Shown: positions 19,306 to 28,706, numbered from the stretch's first letter. The stretch is 64,000 nt of DNA from Variovorax sp. PAMC28562 (GCF_014303735.1 NZ_CP060296.1:4629529-4693528); one strand, 5' to 3'. Notes: a model not told the origin generated them from the sequence alone. A program made the numbers and translations.

Positions 19306-20376
19306 TCAACGCGTCCGCGCAAGACTCTGAGCAAAGGCCTCGAGCGTCTGCGGCGGCACTTCGCCGACCACTGTCAGCCACCAGTCTCCGCCCTTGTCGA
19401 CCAGACGACGGGTCATCGTGTAGGTGGCGCCGAGCATCAACACAACTTCCTGCGGCTGACGCTGCGCGTCGTACGGCTCGATAAAGAGCGAGACCGAAGC
19501 AAGCCCGTCGGAGAACGTCCACTGCACGGTGCGCTCGCGCGCGCCGGCGCCACCCATGGCCCGTCGGTAGCAGCTGGTCGGTTTGAAGCCTGCCACGGGC
19601 GTTTTAAGCGCCCAGCCTTCGGCCATCGACGTGGTGCGCTCGAGTTCGGACTTCTCGACGCGGTAGCCCGCAGTGCTCTGCATCATTTGCGAAAGCGCAT
19701 GCACCTTGACCGGCGCGTCGAGCTGCAATTCAGAAAAAGCCGACTGCTCCACGACTTTGCCATCGCCGTCGACGGTCTGCAATTTGACGACGAGGCCGGA
19801 CCGGTGTTCACTCCAGATCCGATAGCCGAAGCGAAGGCTGTCGCGCGGTACCAGACTGATGACGTCGGTGTCGAAACCTGCGACCCGATCATGTCCCAGC
19901 ACGCGCACGCCGTAAAAGTCGGCGATCGAAGAATCGGGCGCGCCGAGCAGATTGGGAAACAGCTCCAGGCTCTCGCGCTTCTCGCTCTTCACGACTTTGG
20001 TGTCGGGAAGAAAGGTCATTACGTGGTCGTTGCGCCGGAACGTGGACCGCGCGGGCCCGGTCAGTGCCTCAACGCGCTCCAACTGCAGGTCGCCTTCGCA
20101 CGCGTGCCAGATGCGCGCGCTCGAAAGATTGCCCGCTGAAGCCGACACCACGAATGTGCCCACGTAACTCCGCTCGCGTGATGCCGTGTGCAGGCGTTGG
20201 AGCCATTCGACGACACCGAAGCTCGCAAGGTTCGGCGCCTCACCGACAGGTGCTCGGGTCATCGGCTTTTTCGCAGCCGGGTCGCTGCGCAGTTGCGCCA
20301 CCGCGAACGGCGTCACGCACAGGGCAACGAACACGACTGCGAGCCTGCGCGCAGGAATCGGCATCGAAAGATTCAT
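19306..20376 (-). CDS. rseB: Sigma-E factor regulatory protein RseB/MucB
   Basis: RseB is a periplasmic sensor that binds the anti-sigma factor RseA and shields it from DegS cleavage until mislocalised lipoprotein or LPS signals arrive. The product has 356 residues. The signal peptide (residues 7-27, RRLAVVFVALCVTPFAVAQ) is followed by the LolA-like N-terminal domain (VVEWLQRLHTASRERSYVGTFV) and the smaller C-terminal domain (VAGFKPTSCYRR onwards). Position directly after rseA matches the family. The N-terminal motif is diagnostic, so confidence is high. Confidence 0.94.
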   Translation of the reverse strand: MNLSMPIPARRLAVVFVALCVTPFAVAQLRSDPAAKKPMTRAPVGEAPNLASFGVVEWLQRLHTASRERSYVGTFVVSASAGNLSSARIWHACEGDLQLERVEALTGPARSTFRRNDHVMTFLPDTKVVKSEKRESLELFPNLLGAPDSSIADFYGVRVLGHDRVAGFDTDVISLVPRDSLRFGYRIWSEHRSGLVVKLQTVDGDGKVVEQSAFSELQLDAPVKVHALSQMMQSTAGYRVEKSELERTTSMAEGWALKTPVAGFKPTSCYRRAMGGAGARERTVQWTFSDGLASVSLFIEPYDAQRQPQEVVLMLGATYTMTRRLVDKGGDWWLTVVGEVPPQTLEAFAQSLARTR

Positions 20377-20397
20377 CGGTTCGATCGACTGCCGATG

Positions 20398-21123
20398 TCA
20401 GCGCGAAGGCGCTTCGAAAGTCGCGTTGCGCAGGAAGCCCGAAGGCATTTGCGATGCGCCACCGGCCTGGCGATGCGCCTCGAGCAGTTCGTCTAGTCGC
20501 GGGTCGCGCAGCATCACCTGAGGATTGCCGTTGCCGACCATCACGCGGGTTGCAGAGAGGGCGGTCAGGCTCGGCGACGGCACAGGTGTCGGGCTGGCCG
20601 ACGATGTGATGGCCGTATTGGCAACCGCCACGACAGGAGCGGTTTGGCTTGGCTGTGGCTGCTGTTGTTGCTGTTGTGCCAACTGCGGACCGGCTGGCGC
20701 GGTGTTCATCGCGACCCAACTCCATCCGATCGAAGCGGCAGCGGCAATCGAAGCCACACCTGCCACCAATTTCCAGCGGAACACTGGCTCGTTGGCAGCC
20801 TCGATCTGATTTGGTAACTGCGTTTGAATTTGCGCCGGCATAGGCTGCGCAAGCCGCGCCTGCGCGGGCGCTGCCAGGAGAGTCGGGTCCTGGGACAGCC
20901 GCTGCTGAAAGCGGGCAAGAAACATCGTGCTGTCGCTGCATGGCGCATGCGTTCCGGATCGCAACACGTCACCCATGAGGTGGTAGCTTTGCCAAGTTGC
21001 GCGCAAATCTTCTTCCTCGGCGAGTCGGGTCAAGACGGCGACAAATTCTTCGCCTTGCAACTGACCATCGGCAAGGGCGGAAATTTGTTCGAGGACTGTT
21101 TTTGACTGGTTCATTTCATTCAC
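20398..21123 (-). CDS. rseA: Anti-sigma-E factor RseA/MucA
   Basis: RseA holds sigma-E inactive at the inner membrane and is destroyed stepwise by DegS and RseP on envelope stress. The product has 241 residues. The cytoplasmic sigma-binding domain, residues 5-80, has the family motif EQISALADGQLQGEEF followed by WQSYHLMGDVLRSG. A single membrane segment lies at about 118-140 (LVAGVASIAAAASIGWSWVAM). The periplasmic tail includes a Gln-rich run (residues about 145-155). It starts 4 bases after rpoE, giving tight coupling of factor and antagonist. Confidence 0.94.
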   Translation of the reverse strand: MNEMNQSKTVLEQISALADGQLQGEEFVAVLTRLAEEEDLRATWQSYHLMGDVLRSGTHAPCSDSTMFLARFQQRLSQDPTLLAAPAQARLAQPMPAQIQTQLPNQIEAANEPVFRWKLVAGVASIAAAASIGWSWVAMNTAPAGPQLAQQQQQQPQPSQTAPVVAVANTAITSSASPTPVPSPSLTALSATRVMVGNGNPQVMLRDPRLDELLEAHRQAGGASQMPSGFLRNATFEAPSR

Positions 21124-21127
21124 CTGC

Positions 21128-21820
21128 TTACCAACGCTTGCCGGACTGGTTGTCCAGCATCGGTTTAACCCGGGCCGATATGGCCTCCCGCGCGCGAAAA
21201 ATCCGCGACCGCACCGTGCCGATCGGGCAATTCATGACCTCGGCAATCTCTTCGTAGCTCATCCCCTCGATTTCGCGCAGCGTGACCGCTTGGCGCAATT
21301 CGGCCGGCAGTGCTTCCATCGCGGCTTCGACGGCGCGAGCGATTTCGGCGGCCGCCAGCACGGTTTCGGGAGTCTCGTCGCTGATTGGTTCGTTTCCGGG
21401 CCGGTAAGTTTCATCGTCGTCGTCGGAACCGGGACGCAACGCACTTTCGGAGATGGTCGGATCACGCTTCATGTCGACCAGAGCCTTCTTGGCGGTGTTG
21501 ACAGCGATCCGGTAGAGCCAGGTGTAGAACTGCGCGTCGCCCCGAAACTGGTGCAGTGCGCGATACGCCCGAATGAAGGTTTCCTGGGCGATGTCTTCGA
21601 CCAAGTCGACGTCGCGAACCATGCGGCCGATCAGCCGTTCGATGCGTCGTTGGTACTTGATGACCAGCAGTTCGAAGGCCTTTTGGTCGCCGGCTACCGT
21701 CCGCTGGACGAGTTGAAAGTCGACTTCGCCGGGTTTGGGCGCGGCGGCCACGTCCTCTGCGCCATCGGGTTCAGCACCCACATGAGGAACGGGCGCGATG
21801 GGGGGAGGGGTTTCGCTCAT
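21128..21820 (-). CDS. rpoE: RNA polymerase sigma factor RpoE (AlgU type)
   Basis: This is an ECF sigma factor for envelope stress. The ATG at 21820 gives 230 residues (MSETPPPIAPVPHV), with a proline-rich N-terminal extension before region 2. Region 2 spans AFELLVIKYQRRIERLIGRMVRDVDLVEDIAQETFIRAYRAL, and region 4 has the helix-turn-helix TLREIEGMSYEEIAEVMNCPIGTVRSRIFRARE. An acidic spacer between regions 2 and 4 is long (GSDDDDETYRPGNEPISDETPE). The upstream YgfX-like gene overlaps its start by four bases. I found no convincing sigma-E promoter upstream. Confidence 0.96.
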   Translation of the reverse strand: MSETPPPIAPVPHVGAEPDGAEDVAAAPKPGEVDFQLVQRTVAGDQKAFELLVIKYQRRIERLIGRMVRDVDLVEDIAQETFIRAYRALHQFRGDAQFYTWLYRIAVNTAKKALVDMKRDPTISESALRPGSDDDDETYRPGNEPISDETPETVLAAAEIARAVEAAMEALPAELRQAVTLREIEGMSYEEIAEVMNCPIGTVRSRIFRAREAISARVKPMLDNQSGKRW

Positions 21821-22302
21821 GGCGCTGCAACCACCGTGCCGGCGGGGTCGACGGCGGTAGTGGGAGTTGTAATGGGTGCGCCGGACAGCGCACGCGAGTA
21901 AACCGCGCGGCGCAGATCTTGCCAACGCTCGGGGCGGGCCCGGCGTTCAAGCCACAGCCAGCGCACGCGTCGAGTCGGCTCATCGAGTCGCACCAACAAC
22001 AAGGATTGTAGATCCAGCACCACGACGATTCGCGCCACTTTGCGCGATGCCAATCCAGAAAGAGACCAGTCCTGCCCGTCGAAAGCGAGATCGATGGGCT
22101 GCACCGGGCCCAACGTCCGTCGCGCAGCCGTCGCAGTCAAGACCACGCTCCCAAGGATCAGCACATGCCGCCAACCGACATGGTCGAACTGAAAAAGCGC
22201 AGCGCCCGCGCAGCAAGCGCCAGCAACCCATAGCACCGTCAGGAGCCGCGTCGCGTTGCGCGAGCGCCCCACCGGGTAGCTCACCGACGGGGCGCTGTGC
22301 AT
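21817..22302 (-). CDS. YgfX/CptA-like small inner-membrane protein
   Basis: The product has 161 residues. Two membrane helices sit near the N terminus (about residues 21-36 and 43-60). A soluble tail ends with LLLVRLDEPTRRVRWLWLERRARPERWQDLRRAVYSRA. From memory, the order two helices, short basic strand region, then W-x-DLRR resembles E. coli YgfX (CptA), described as a cell-division/cytoskeleton-targeting protein paired with SdhE. Here it sits between fabF and rpoE, and no sdhE gene is nearby. The ATG at 22302 begins 13 bases past fabF. The family match is moderately secure; a toxin role here is not shown. Confidence 0.65.
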   Translation of the reverse strand: MHSAPSVSYPVGRSRNATRLLTVLWVAGACCAGAALFQFDHVGWRHVLILGSVVLTATAARRTLGPVQPIDLAFDGQDWSLSGLASRKVARIVVVLDLQSLLLVRLDEPTRRVRWLWLERRARPERWQDLRRAVYSRALSGAPITTPTTAVDPAGTVVAAP

Positions 22303-22315
22303 GCGAAAGCGGTGC

Positions 22316-23560
22316 TCAAGCGCGCTTGAACACCAGCGTGCCGTTGGTGCCGCCGAAGCCAAAGTTGTTTTTGACAGCCACGTCGATCTTCAGGTCCCGC
22401 GCTTCGTTGGCACAGTAGTCCAGGTCGCACTCCGGATCCTGGTTGAAGATGTTGATGGTCGGCGGGCTCTTTTGATGATGGAGCGCGAGCACCGTGAAGA
22501 CCGATTCGATGCCTCCGGCGCCGCCCAACAGATGGCCGGTCATCGACTTGGTCGAATTCACGACCAACTTCTTCGCATGTGCGCCGAAAGCATTCTTGAT
22601 GGCGTTGGTCTCATTCACGTCGCCGATTTGCGTCGAGGTGCCATGCGCATTCAGATACTGCACTTCGTCGGCGTTCACGCCCGCGTTGGTCAGCGCCATG
22701 GCCATCGAACGGCGCGGTCCGTCCACGCTCGGCGCGGTCATGTGATAAGCGTCCGCACTCATGCCGAAGCCAGAAATCTCAGCATAGATCTTGGCGCCGC
22801 GCGCCTTTGCGTGCTCGTACTCTTCGAGCACCACCACGCCGGCGCCCTCGCCCAATACGAAGCCGTCTCGGTCTTTATCCCAGGGGCGCGATGCCGTCTT
22901 CGGATCTTCGTTGCGCGTCGAAAGTGCGCGCGCGGCCGCAAAGCCTCCAATGCCAAGTGGCGACACGGTCGCTTCGGAGCCGCCGGCCACCATCACATCG
23001 GCGTCGCCGTACTCGATCATTCGAGCCGACAGACCAATGGCATGAAGACCCGTGGTGCAAGCCGTGACGACAGCAATATTCGGTCCCTGAAACCCGTACT
23101 TGATCGACACGTGACCTGAGATCATGTTGATGATCGACGCCGGCACGAAGAAAGGTGAAACGCGGCGGGGCCCACGGTTGACCAGCTCAGCGTGCGTGGC
23201 TTCGATCATCGGCAGACCGCCGATGCCCGAACCAATGTTGCAGCCGATGCGGGTGGCTTCTTCGGGCTCCAGCGCATCGCCGGTTTTGAGGCCGCTGTCT
23301 TGTACCGCCTGCATGGCTGCCGCCATGCCCAGGTGAATGAAACGGTCCATATGACGCGCTTCTTTCTCCGAGATGTACTTCGTGATGTCGAAGCCCCTCA
23401 CTTCGCCGGCAAACTTGCAGGCAAAGGGACTGGCGTCGAAGGATGTGATGGTGTCGATGCCCGAATTGCCAGCCAACAAGTTGGTCCAGGATTCGGCCAC
23501 CGTGTTTCCGACAGGAGCGATGCAACCGAGTCCGGTCACGACGACGCGGCGTTTGGTCAT
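22316..23560 (-). CDS. fabF: 3-oxoacyl-[ACP] synthase II
   Basis: FabF elongates acyl-ACP by condensation with malonyl-ACP and is key to 16:1 to 18:1 conversion. The 414-residue product is a full thiolase-fold KAS II. Nucleophile Cys168 lies in VVTACTTGLHAIG. The two active-site histidines lie in YLNAHGTSTQIGD and TKSMTGHLLGGAG, and the end NNFGFGGTNGTLVFKR is typical. It is 58 bases downstream of acpP and part of the fab cluster. Confidence 0.98.
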   Translation of the reverse strand: MTKRRVVVTGLGCIAPVGNTVAESWTNLLAGNSGIDTITSFDASPFACKFAGEVRGFDITKYISEKEARHMDRFIHLGMAAAMQAVQDSGLKTGDALEPEEATRIGCNIGSGIGGLPMIEATHAELVNRGPRRVSPFFVPASIINMISGHVSIKYGFQGPNIAVVTACTTGLHAIGLSARMIEYGDADVMVAGGSEATVSPLGIGGFAAARALSTRNEDPKTASRPWDKDRDGFVLGEGAGVVVLEEYEHAKARGAKIYAEISGFGMSADAYHMTAPSVDGPRRSMAMALTNAGVNADEVQYLNAHGTSTQIGDVNETNAIKNAFGAHAKKLVVNSTKSMTGHLLGGAGGIESVFTVLALHHQKSPPTINIFNQDPECDLDYCANEARDLKIDVAVKNNFGFGGTNGTLVFKRA

Positions 23561-23618
23561 GCCGGCAACCTTTCTGGGAGCGTCGGGCCGGGAACATGCC
23601 CTCGGCCCAACCGGCCGT

Positions 23619-23858
23619 TCAGGCCTTTTGATTCTTGGATGCGTAGTCGACGGCGTTTTGAACCGTCGTGATTTTTTCTGCGTCTTCGTCAGGGATCTCG
23701 ATGCCGAATTCGTCTTCGAGTGCCATCACGAGTTCGACCGTGTCGAGCGAGTCAGCACCGAGGTCTGCAACGAAAGACTTTTCGTTGGTGACCTGGGACT
23801 CTTCCACGCCGAGTTGTTCGGCAATGATTTTTTTGACACGTGCTTCGATATCGCTCAT
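23619..23858 (-). CDS. acpP: Acyl carrier protein
   Basis: AcpP carries growing acyl chains on a phosphopantetheine arm in the cytoplasm. The product is a 79-residue acidic protein with attachment Ser37 in the invariant [19 protein letters not shown] clear ribosome site (AGAGGGAAT) precedes the ATG. Gaps of 99 bases on the fabG side and 58 on the fabF side leave room for its own promoter, as expected for a very abundant protein. AcpS, encoded in the same block, modifies it. Confidence 0.99.
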   Translation of the reverse strand: MSDIEARVKKIIAEQLGVEESQVTNEKSFVADLGADSLDTVELVMALEDEFGIEIPDEDAEKITTVQNAVDYASKNQKA

Positions 23859-23957
23859 TTGATTCCCTCTGGGGGTTGTAAGTAATCGGTGGATTTTAGC
23901 CGGGCGGATTGTGGCATTTGCCGCACTGCCCAGACCGGGAAAGATTGCGCCGGAGAA

Positions 23958-24701
23958 CTACATGTGCATGCCGCCGTTGACGTGCAGTTCTTGCCCCGTC
24001 ACATAGGCTGCCTGCGGCGAAGCAAGGTAGGCGACTGCATGTGCGATGTCTGCGGGCTTACCCAGATGTCCCAATGGGATTTGCAACAGCAGCGCTTGCT
24101 GCTGGGCAGGCGGCAAGCCAGCTGTCATGTCGGTTTCGATGAAGCCGGGCGCAACGCAGTTGACGGTGATGTTACGGCTGCCCAGTTCGCGCGCCAATGC
24201 GCGCGTCATGCCTGCCACACCCGCTTTGGCGGCCGCGTAGTTGGCTTGGCCCGCATTACCCGACGCGCCCACCACGCTGGTGATGCTGATGATGCGGCCG
24301 TAGCGCTGCTTCATCATCGGACGGATGACAGCGCGGGACACGCGAAACACCGCTTTTAGGTTGGTGTCGAGGACGGCATCCCAGTCATCGTCTTTCATGC
24401 GAATCGCGAGGTTGTCCCGCGTCACGCCGGCGTTGTTCACCAGCACGTGGATCGCGCCAAAGGCCTTTACGATCTCTTCGATCAGTGCCTCGACGGCCGG
24501 GGCATCGTTGACGTCGAGCGAGCGACCACGTCCATCGAAGGCCGCCAGCGTCGAGCTGATTTTGGCCGCGCCGTCGTCGGTGGTTGCGGTGCCGATAACC
24601 TTCAGGCCACGCTGCGCGAGTTCGAGCGCGATGGCGGCACCGATACCACGCGACGCGCCGGTGACCAAGGCGACCTGTCCTTCGAATTTTGGAGTGCTCA
24701 T
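23958..24701 (-). CDS. fabG: 3-oxoacyl-[ACP] reductase
   Basis: FabG reduces 3-oxoacyl-ACP to 3-hydroxyacyl-ACP using NADPH. The 247-residue product is a short-chain dehydrogenase. The cofactor loop is TGASRGIG (residues 14-21), with NNAG at 89-92. The catalytic residues are Ser142, Tyr155 and Lys159 (YAAAK). The tail YVTGQELHVNGGMHM is FabG-like. It lies 40 bases after fabD, in the conserved fabH-fabD-fabG-acpP-fabF order. Confidence 0.98.
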   Translation of the reverse strand: MSTPKFEGQVALVTGASRGIGAAIALELAQRGLKVIGTATTDDGAAKISSTLAAFDGRGRSLDVNDAPAVEALIEEIVKAFGAIHVLVNNAGVTRDNLAIRMKDDDWDAVLDTNLKAVFRVSRAVIRPMMKQRYGRIISITSVVGASGNAGQANYAAAKAGVAGMTRALARELGSRNITVNCVAPGFIETDMTAGLPPAQQQALLLQIPLGHLGKPADIAHAVAYLASPQAAYVTGQELHVNGGMHM

Positions 24702-24741
24702 ATCAAGGGGAGTGCTGCAGGCTGTCTGCTGTCGGGGCCGG

Positions 24742-25695
24742 TCAGCCGGCGAGCGAGTGTTTAGTTTCGGCGAGCGTCGCTGGGTCGTATACAGACCCCG
24801 CCATCAGCTCGGGAGCGATGCGCTTTGCCATTCCCGCCAGGACCCTGCCCGGCCCGCACTCGATGATGGCGCCGACGCCGCGTGCTTTCAAGGCCAACAC
24901 AGTTTCGACCCAGCGAACCGGACCGGCCGCTTGCCGCACAAGTGCGTCTCGAATGCGATCGGCATCAATTTCGACATTCACATCGATATTGTTGAGGACA
25001 GGCATCTGCGGCGTCGACAAAGCGACCGTCGCGAGTTTGGCGCGGAGGGCTTCAGCCGCTGGCTTCATCAGACTTGAATGAAAAGGCGCCGACACCGGCA
25101 ACAGCAGTGCGCGCTTGGCCCCGTTCGCCTTGAGCAGTTCGCACGCCTTGTCGACCGCGGCTTTGCTGCCGGCGATCACCGTCTGCATCGGATCATTGAA
25201 ATTCACGGCTTCGACGATTTCGGCGCTGTCAGCGCCGAAGCTCGCTGTCGCTTCAGCGCAACCTGCGATGACTTTGGCGCTGTCCAGGCCGAGAACGGCC
25301 GCCATGGCACCGGTTCCCACCGGAACAGCCTTCTGCATCGCTTCGGCCCGGAAGCGAACCAACGGAGCGGCCTGCGCCAACGTCAACACGCCGGCGGCCA
25401 CCAGCGCGGAATATTCGCCGAGCGAATGGCCCGCCAATACGCTAGGCATCGCGCCGCCTTCTGCACACCAGGCACGCCATGCCGCCACGCCGGCAACCAG
25501 CATCACGGGCTGGGTGTTCGTGGTGAGCGCGAGCGCCTCTTTTGTGCCGTTCTTGATCAACGCTCCGATGTCTTCGTCCAGAGCATCGGAGGCTTCGCGA
25601 ACGGTTTCGACGACCGCAGGATGGTCGCCCCAACCGTCGAGCATGGCCACAGCTTGAGAGCCCTGACCCGGAAAAACAAAAGCGAAAGATGTCAT
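24742..25695 (-). CDS. fabD: Malonyl-CoA:ACP transacylase
   Basis: FabD loads malonyl groups from CoA to ACP. I chose the ATG at 25695 (MTSFAFVFPGQGSQ). The extra ten upstream residues are basic and unlike the family. The product has 317 residues. The oxyanion loop GQGSQ lies at residues 10-14, nucleophile Ser91 in GHSLGEY, and the active-site histidine in APFHSSLM near residue 200. It starts 31 bases after fabH. Confidence 0.97.
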   Translation of the reverse strand: MTSFAFVFPGQGSQAVAMLDGWGDHPAVVETVREASDALDEDIGALIKNGTKEALALTTNTQPVMLVAGVAAWRAWCAEGGAMPSVLAGHSLGEYSALVAAGVLTLAQAAPLVRFRAEAMQKAVPVGTGAMAAVLGLDSAKVIAGCAEATASFGADSAEIVEAVNFNDPMQTVIAGSKAAVDKACELLKANGAKRALLLPVSAPFHSSLMKPAAEALRAKLATVALSTPQMPVLNNIDVNVEIDADRIRDALVRQAAGPVRWVETVLALKARGVGAIIECGPGRVLAGMAKRIAPELMAGSVYDPATLAETKHSLAG

Positions 25696-25726
25696 ATTTT
25701 TATGTCTCCGACGAAGCCGCAGCACT

Positions 25727-26704
25727 CTACAAATTCAGTAGCACTGCACCCCAGGTGAAGCCACCGCCGACGCCTTCGAGCATGATGATGTCGTTCTTCT
25801 TGACTTTGCCAGAGCGCACTGCTTCGTCGAGCGCCAGCGGAATCGAAGCAGCAGACGTGTTGCCGTGCTCGTGCACGGTGACGATCAGTTTTTCGAGTGG
25901 CAACTTCAGCTTCTTGGCCGTACCTTCCATGATCCGGATGTTGGCCTGGTGCGGGATGAGCCAGTCGATGTCGGCTTCGGTTTTGCCCGCTTTGATCAGT
26001 GTGGCCCGCGCAGCATCTTCCAGCACGCGCACGGCCAATTTGAAGACAGCCTGGCCATCCATGTGCAGTAGCGGTGTTCCAAGGACCTTGCCGCCAGAAA
26101 CGTGTCCCGGTACGCACAAGATGCCGACGTGCTTGCCGTCGGCATGGAGATCGCTCGCAAGAATGCCGGGTTGATCGCTCGCCTCAAGGACGACAGCACC
26201 GGCACCGTCGCCGAACAGGACGCAGGTAGTGCGATCGTTGAAGTCAAGAATGCGGGAGAACACCTCGGCGCCGATGACCAGCGCGCACTTCGCTGTTCCG
26301 GTCTTGATCAGGGCGTCGGCCACTGTGAGCGCATAAACGAATCCACTGCAAACCGCTTGCACATCGAAGGCCGGGCAACCCGCGATGCCCAGTTTGTGCT
26401 GAAGGATCGCGGCGGACGAAGGGAACACCATGTCCGGCGTCGATGTCGCCACGATGATCAGGTCGATGTCGCTGGCCTTGCGCCCGGCCGATTCCAGCGC
26501 GTGTTTTGCAGCTTCGAGCGCAAGGTCGCTGGCACCGATATGTGGCTCGGCGAAATGACGGGCATGGATACCCGTGCGATCGATGATCCACTGGTCGGAG
26601 GTTTCAATGCCCCGCAGCGCCAGATCGGCTGCGAGTTCGTCGTTGGTCACCCGGCGCGGTGGCAAAAAGCTTCCGGTACCGGTGATGCGTGAAAAAGGAA
26701 TCAT
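25727..26704 (-). CDS. fabH: 3-oxoacyl-[ACP] synthase III
   Basis: FabH starts fatty acid synthesis by condensing acetyl-CoA with malonyl-ACP. The product has 325 residues. Nucleophile Cys119 lies in [13 protein letters not shown]. The histidine and asparagine of the catalytic triad lie in [12 protein letters not shown] and [10 protein letters not shown]. The final [11 protein letters not shown] is typical. The ATG at 26704 shares its A with the plsX stop (TGATG), which implies translational reinitiation from plsX. A TTG one codon earlier is less likely. Confidence 0.98.
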   Translation of the reverse strand: MIPFSRITGTGSFLPPRRVTNDELAADLALRGIETSDQWIIDRTGIHARHFAEPHIGASDLALEAAKHALESAGRKASDIDLIIVATSTPDMVFPSSAAILQHKLGIAGCPAFDVQAVCSGFVYALTVADALIKTGTAKCALVIGAEVFSRILDFNDRTTCVLFGDGAGAVVLEASDQPGILASDLHADGKHVGILCVPGHVSGGKVLGTPLLHMDGQAVFKLAVRVLEDAARATLIKAGKTEADIDWLIPHQANIRIMEGTAKKLKLPLEKLIVTVHEHGNTSAASIPLALDEAVRSGKVKKNDIIMLEGVGGGFTWGAVLLNL

Positions 26705-27792
26705 CAAGCGTGAAGCGCCGCAGGTGCGACCGGCGCCGTCGAATCATGCCGAGCAAGCAGTGGCGCGGCATGGGCGATGCGGGTTCGCACGCGATCTAGC
26801 AAGTTGTTGCGAGCGGCATCATAAGCGCGATCCAAAGCGTGCCCGAAGGCCACTGCATCCGCGGAACCATGGCTCTTGAACACCAAGCCACGCAAGCCCA
26901 ACAGCGCAGCGCCGTTGTACCTACGGTGATCCAAGCGACTTTTAAATGCTTTTAGAACCGGATACGCAACGACGGCTGCTGCTTTGGTGAAGATGTTTCG
27001 CGAGAACTCTATTCGAATGAACTCACCAATCATCGACGCCACACCTTCGCTCGCCTTCAACGCGACGTTGCCAACAAAACCGTCGCACACCACGATGTCG
27101 GTAGTTCCCTTGAATATATCGTTGCCCTCGACGTTGCCGTAGAAGTTCAAATCCTGGGAATTAGCAGCCATTCGAAGCAATTGGCTGGCTTTTTTGATCG
27201 TATCGCTCCCCTTTATCGCTTCTTCACCGACGTTTAAAAGTCCCACCGTCGGGGATTCGTTGCCGGTAAGCGCCGACACGAGCGCGGAACCGAGGACCGC
27301 GAACTGGAGCAGGTCCTCTGCATCGCAGTCGATATTGGCACCCAGATCAAGCACGGTGGTGGCACCACCCTTGATATTCGGCAACTGCGGCGCAATGGCA
27401 GGCCGGTCGATGCCATCCATTGTCTTAAGCAAATAGCGGGCGATTGCCATCAAAGCACCCGTGTTACCTGCCGAGATTGCGGCTTGCGCGGATCCATCCT
27501 TCACCTGCTGGATGGCGACCCGCATAGACGAATCCTTCTTGCGCCGCAATGCGACCTCGATCGGGTCGTCCATTGCCACCACTTCGCTTGCCTGGATAAG
27601 CGTCGCCCGCGGATGTGAAAAGCCGGCCAATGCAGCCGGTGCGCCTACCATCAGCAGAGCGGCTCCGGTATGCCGATCGAGAAAGGCACGACAAGCTGCA
27701 AGCGTGACGCTGGGACCGTGGTCGCCGCCCATGCAATCCACGGCAAGCGTGATCACAGGAGGCACAACGGATGAGGCAGAAGACGTAGCCAT
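26704..27792 (-). CDS. plsX: Phosphate acyltransferase PlsX
   Basis: PlsX makes acyl-phosphate from acyl-ACP for the PlsY route of phosphatidic acid synthesis at the inner membrane surface. The product has 362 residues and shows the family opening [16 protein letters not shown], followed by KKDSSMRVA and [11 protein letters not shown]. The ATG at 27792 is preceded by a T-rich run and a large hairpin rather than a clear ribosome site, which is unusual. The gene sits between rpmF and fabH, the conserved place for it. Confidence 0.97.
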   Translation of the reverse strand: MATSSASSVVPPVITLAVDCMGGDHGPSVTLAACRAFLDRHTGAALLMVGAPAALAGFSHPRATLIQASEVVAMDDPIEVALRRKKDSSMRVAIQQVKDGSAQAAISAGNTGALMAIARYLLKTMDGIDRPAIAPQLPNIKGGATTVLDLGANIDCDAEDLLQFAVLGSALVSALTGNESPTVGLLNVGEEAIKGSDTIKKASQLLRMAANSQDLNFYGNVEGNDIFKGTTDIVVCDGFVGNVALKASEGVASMIGEFIRIEFSRNIFTKAAAVVAYPVLKAFKSRLDHRRYNGAALLGLRGLVFKSHGSADAVAFGHALDRAYDAARNNLLDRVRTRIAHAAPLLARHDSTAPVAPAALHA

Positions 27793-27835
27793 CAAAACAA
27801 AGGCCCGACGCTACGGAAAAAGTAGCATCGGGCCT
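27793..27835 (-). terminator. Terminator-like hairpin abutting the plsX start (possible attenuator)
   Basis: On the minus strand a 14-bp stem with one U-G wobble (27822-27835 with 27801-27814) and a 7-base loop is followed by TTGTTTTG. That tract leads directly into the plsX ATG at 27792. It lies within the 61-base rpmF-plsX gap. It could end rpmF messages, limit plsX transcription, or hide the plsX ribosome site. Confidence 0.75.
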
Positions 27836-27853
27836 TGGCCTTGGCGTGCGAAA

Positions 27854-28036
27854 TCAGGCTTCGGACTTGTTCTTGAGCACCTGACGGCCACGGTAGAAAC
27901 CGTTGGGGCTGATGTGGTGGCGCAAGTGCGTTTCGCCCGTGGTCGGCTCGACGGCGATGCCGGGAACCACGAGTGCGTTGTGCGAACGATGCATGCCGCG
28001 CTTTGAGGGCGACTTTTTGTTTTGCTGGACGGCCAT
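27854..28036 (-). CDS. rpmF: 50S ribosomal protein L32
   Basis: L32 is a small basic protein of the large ribosomal subunit. The 60-residue product begins [22 protein letters not shown], the canonical bL32 start. The four-cysteine zinc motif seen in some L32 proteins is absent. A good ribosome site (AGGAGCC) precedes the ATG. It stands between the DUF177 gene and plsX, as in most proteobacteria. A strong hairpin lies immediately downstream. Confidence 0.98.
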   Translation of the reverse strand: MAVQQNKKSPSKRGMHRSHNALVVPGIAVEPTTGETHLRHHISPNGFYRGRQVLKNKSEA

Positions 28037-28157
28037 GATGGCTCCTGGGCTGATAAGGGGGTGAGTGGATGCGCTTCAGGGCTGCAGGCCCCGAGACCGA
28101 AAGTGGCGCACGCGAAGCCCATGATTATAGCCCAGGCATTGAGGTTTCGCCAGTCGG

Positions 28158-28706
28158 CTACTCGCCCTTGCGTGGTCGCAAGGCGCCCAGCACGGCAAAC
28201 GGATTGGGCTTGGCGGCCTCGGACTTATCGAAATCCGCGTCGGCCACCGATAGTTTGACGGGCACAGGACAAACGTCGTGCACCGGGGTAATAGGGATTT
28301 CCATCAGCAACTCGTCTTCGACAAGCTCCTGCACGTTGAAATCGCGGCTGGTCACGAGGAGGTCTTCTTCGGAGCCATCGTCCTCGGCTTCAGCGGTGGT
28401 CTCGTCCGCCACGAAGCGGAACCAGCGGTCGACCGCCAGTTCGGTATCGACCGGCGTCAGGCATCGCTGGCAAACCAGTGGCACGGCGGTGCTGGCGACG
28501 AGATGAAGCCAAGGCACCGTACCGCCGGTCGCGCCGGGGCGCTGTGCGCCATGCGCTTCCCATCGGACGGCAATGTCGTCGGCCGGGTCGGCAAGTTCAG
28601 ACACTAGGCGCGGGTATTTTGCAATCAGGTCGACTGCCGCGAGCGTGCCTTCTTCGGCAGCAAAGCCAGCCACATCCAGCCGCGTGGGGGCGAATTCTCT
28701 GTTCAT
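28158..28706 (-). CDS. yceD: DUF177/YceD family protein
   Basis: The ATG at 28706 (MNREFAPTRLDVAGFAAEEG) gives 182 residues. The frame is open much further upstream, but that part runs antisense through maf. The family hallmark is the paired-cysteine strand LVCQRCLTPVDTELAVDRWFRFV, followed by a very acidic segment and the conserved LVEDELLMEIPITPVHDVCP. YceD proteins co-occur with rpmF and have been linked to 23S rRNA or ribosome assembly, though the mechanism is not settled. The start is 36 bases from the divergent maf start. Confidence 0.9.
   Translation of the reverse strand: MNREFAPTRLDVAGFAAEEGTLAAVDLIAKYPRLVSELADPADDIAVRWEAHGAQRPGATGGTVPWLHLVASTAVPLVCQRCLTPVDTELAVDRWFRFVADETTAEAEDDGSEEDLLVTSRDFNVQELVEDELLMEIPITPVHDVCPVPVKLSVADADFDKSEAAKPNPFAVLGALRPRKGE

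Noticed and set aside
21820..22500. Sigma-E autoregulated promoter before rpoE
   Set aside because: I could not find a GAACTT-like -35 with a properly spaced TCTGA/TCAAA-like -10 on the minus strand here.
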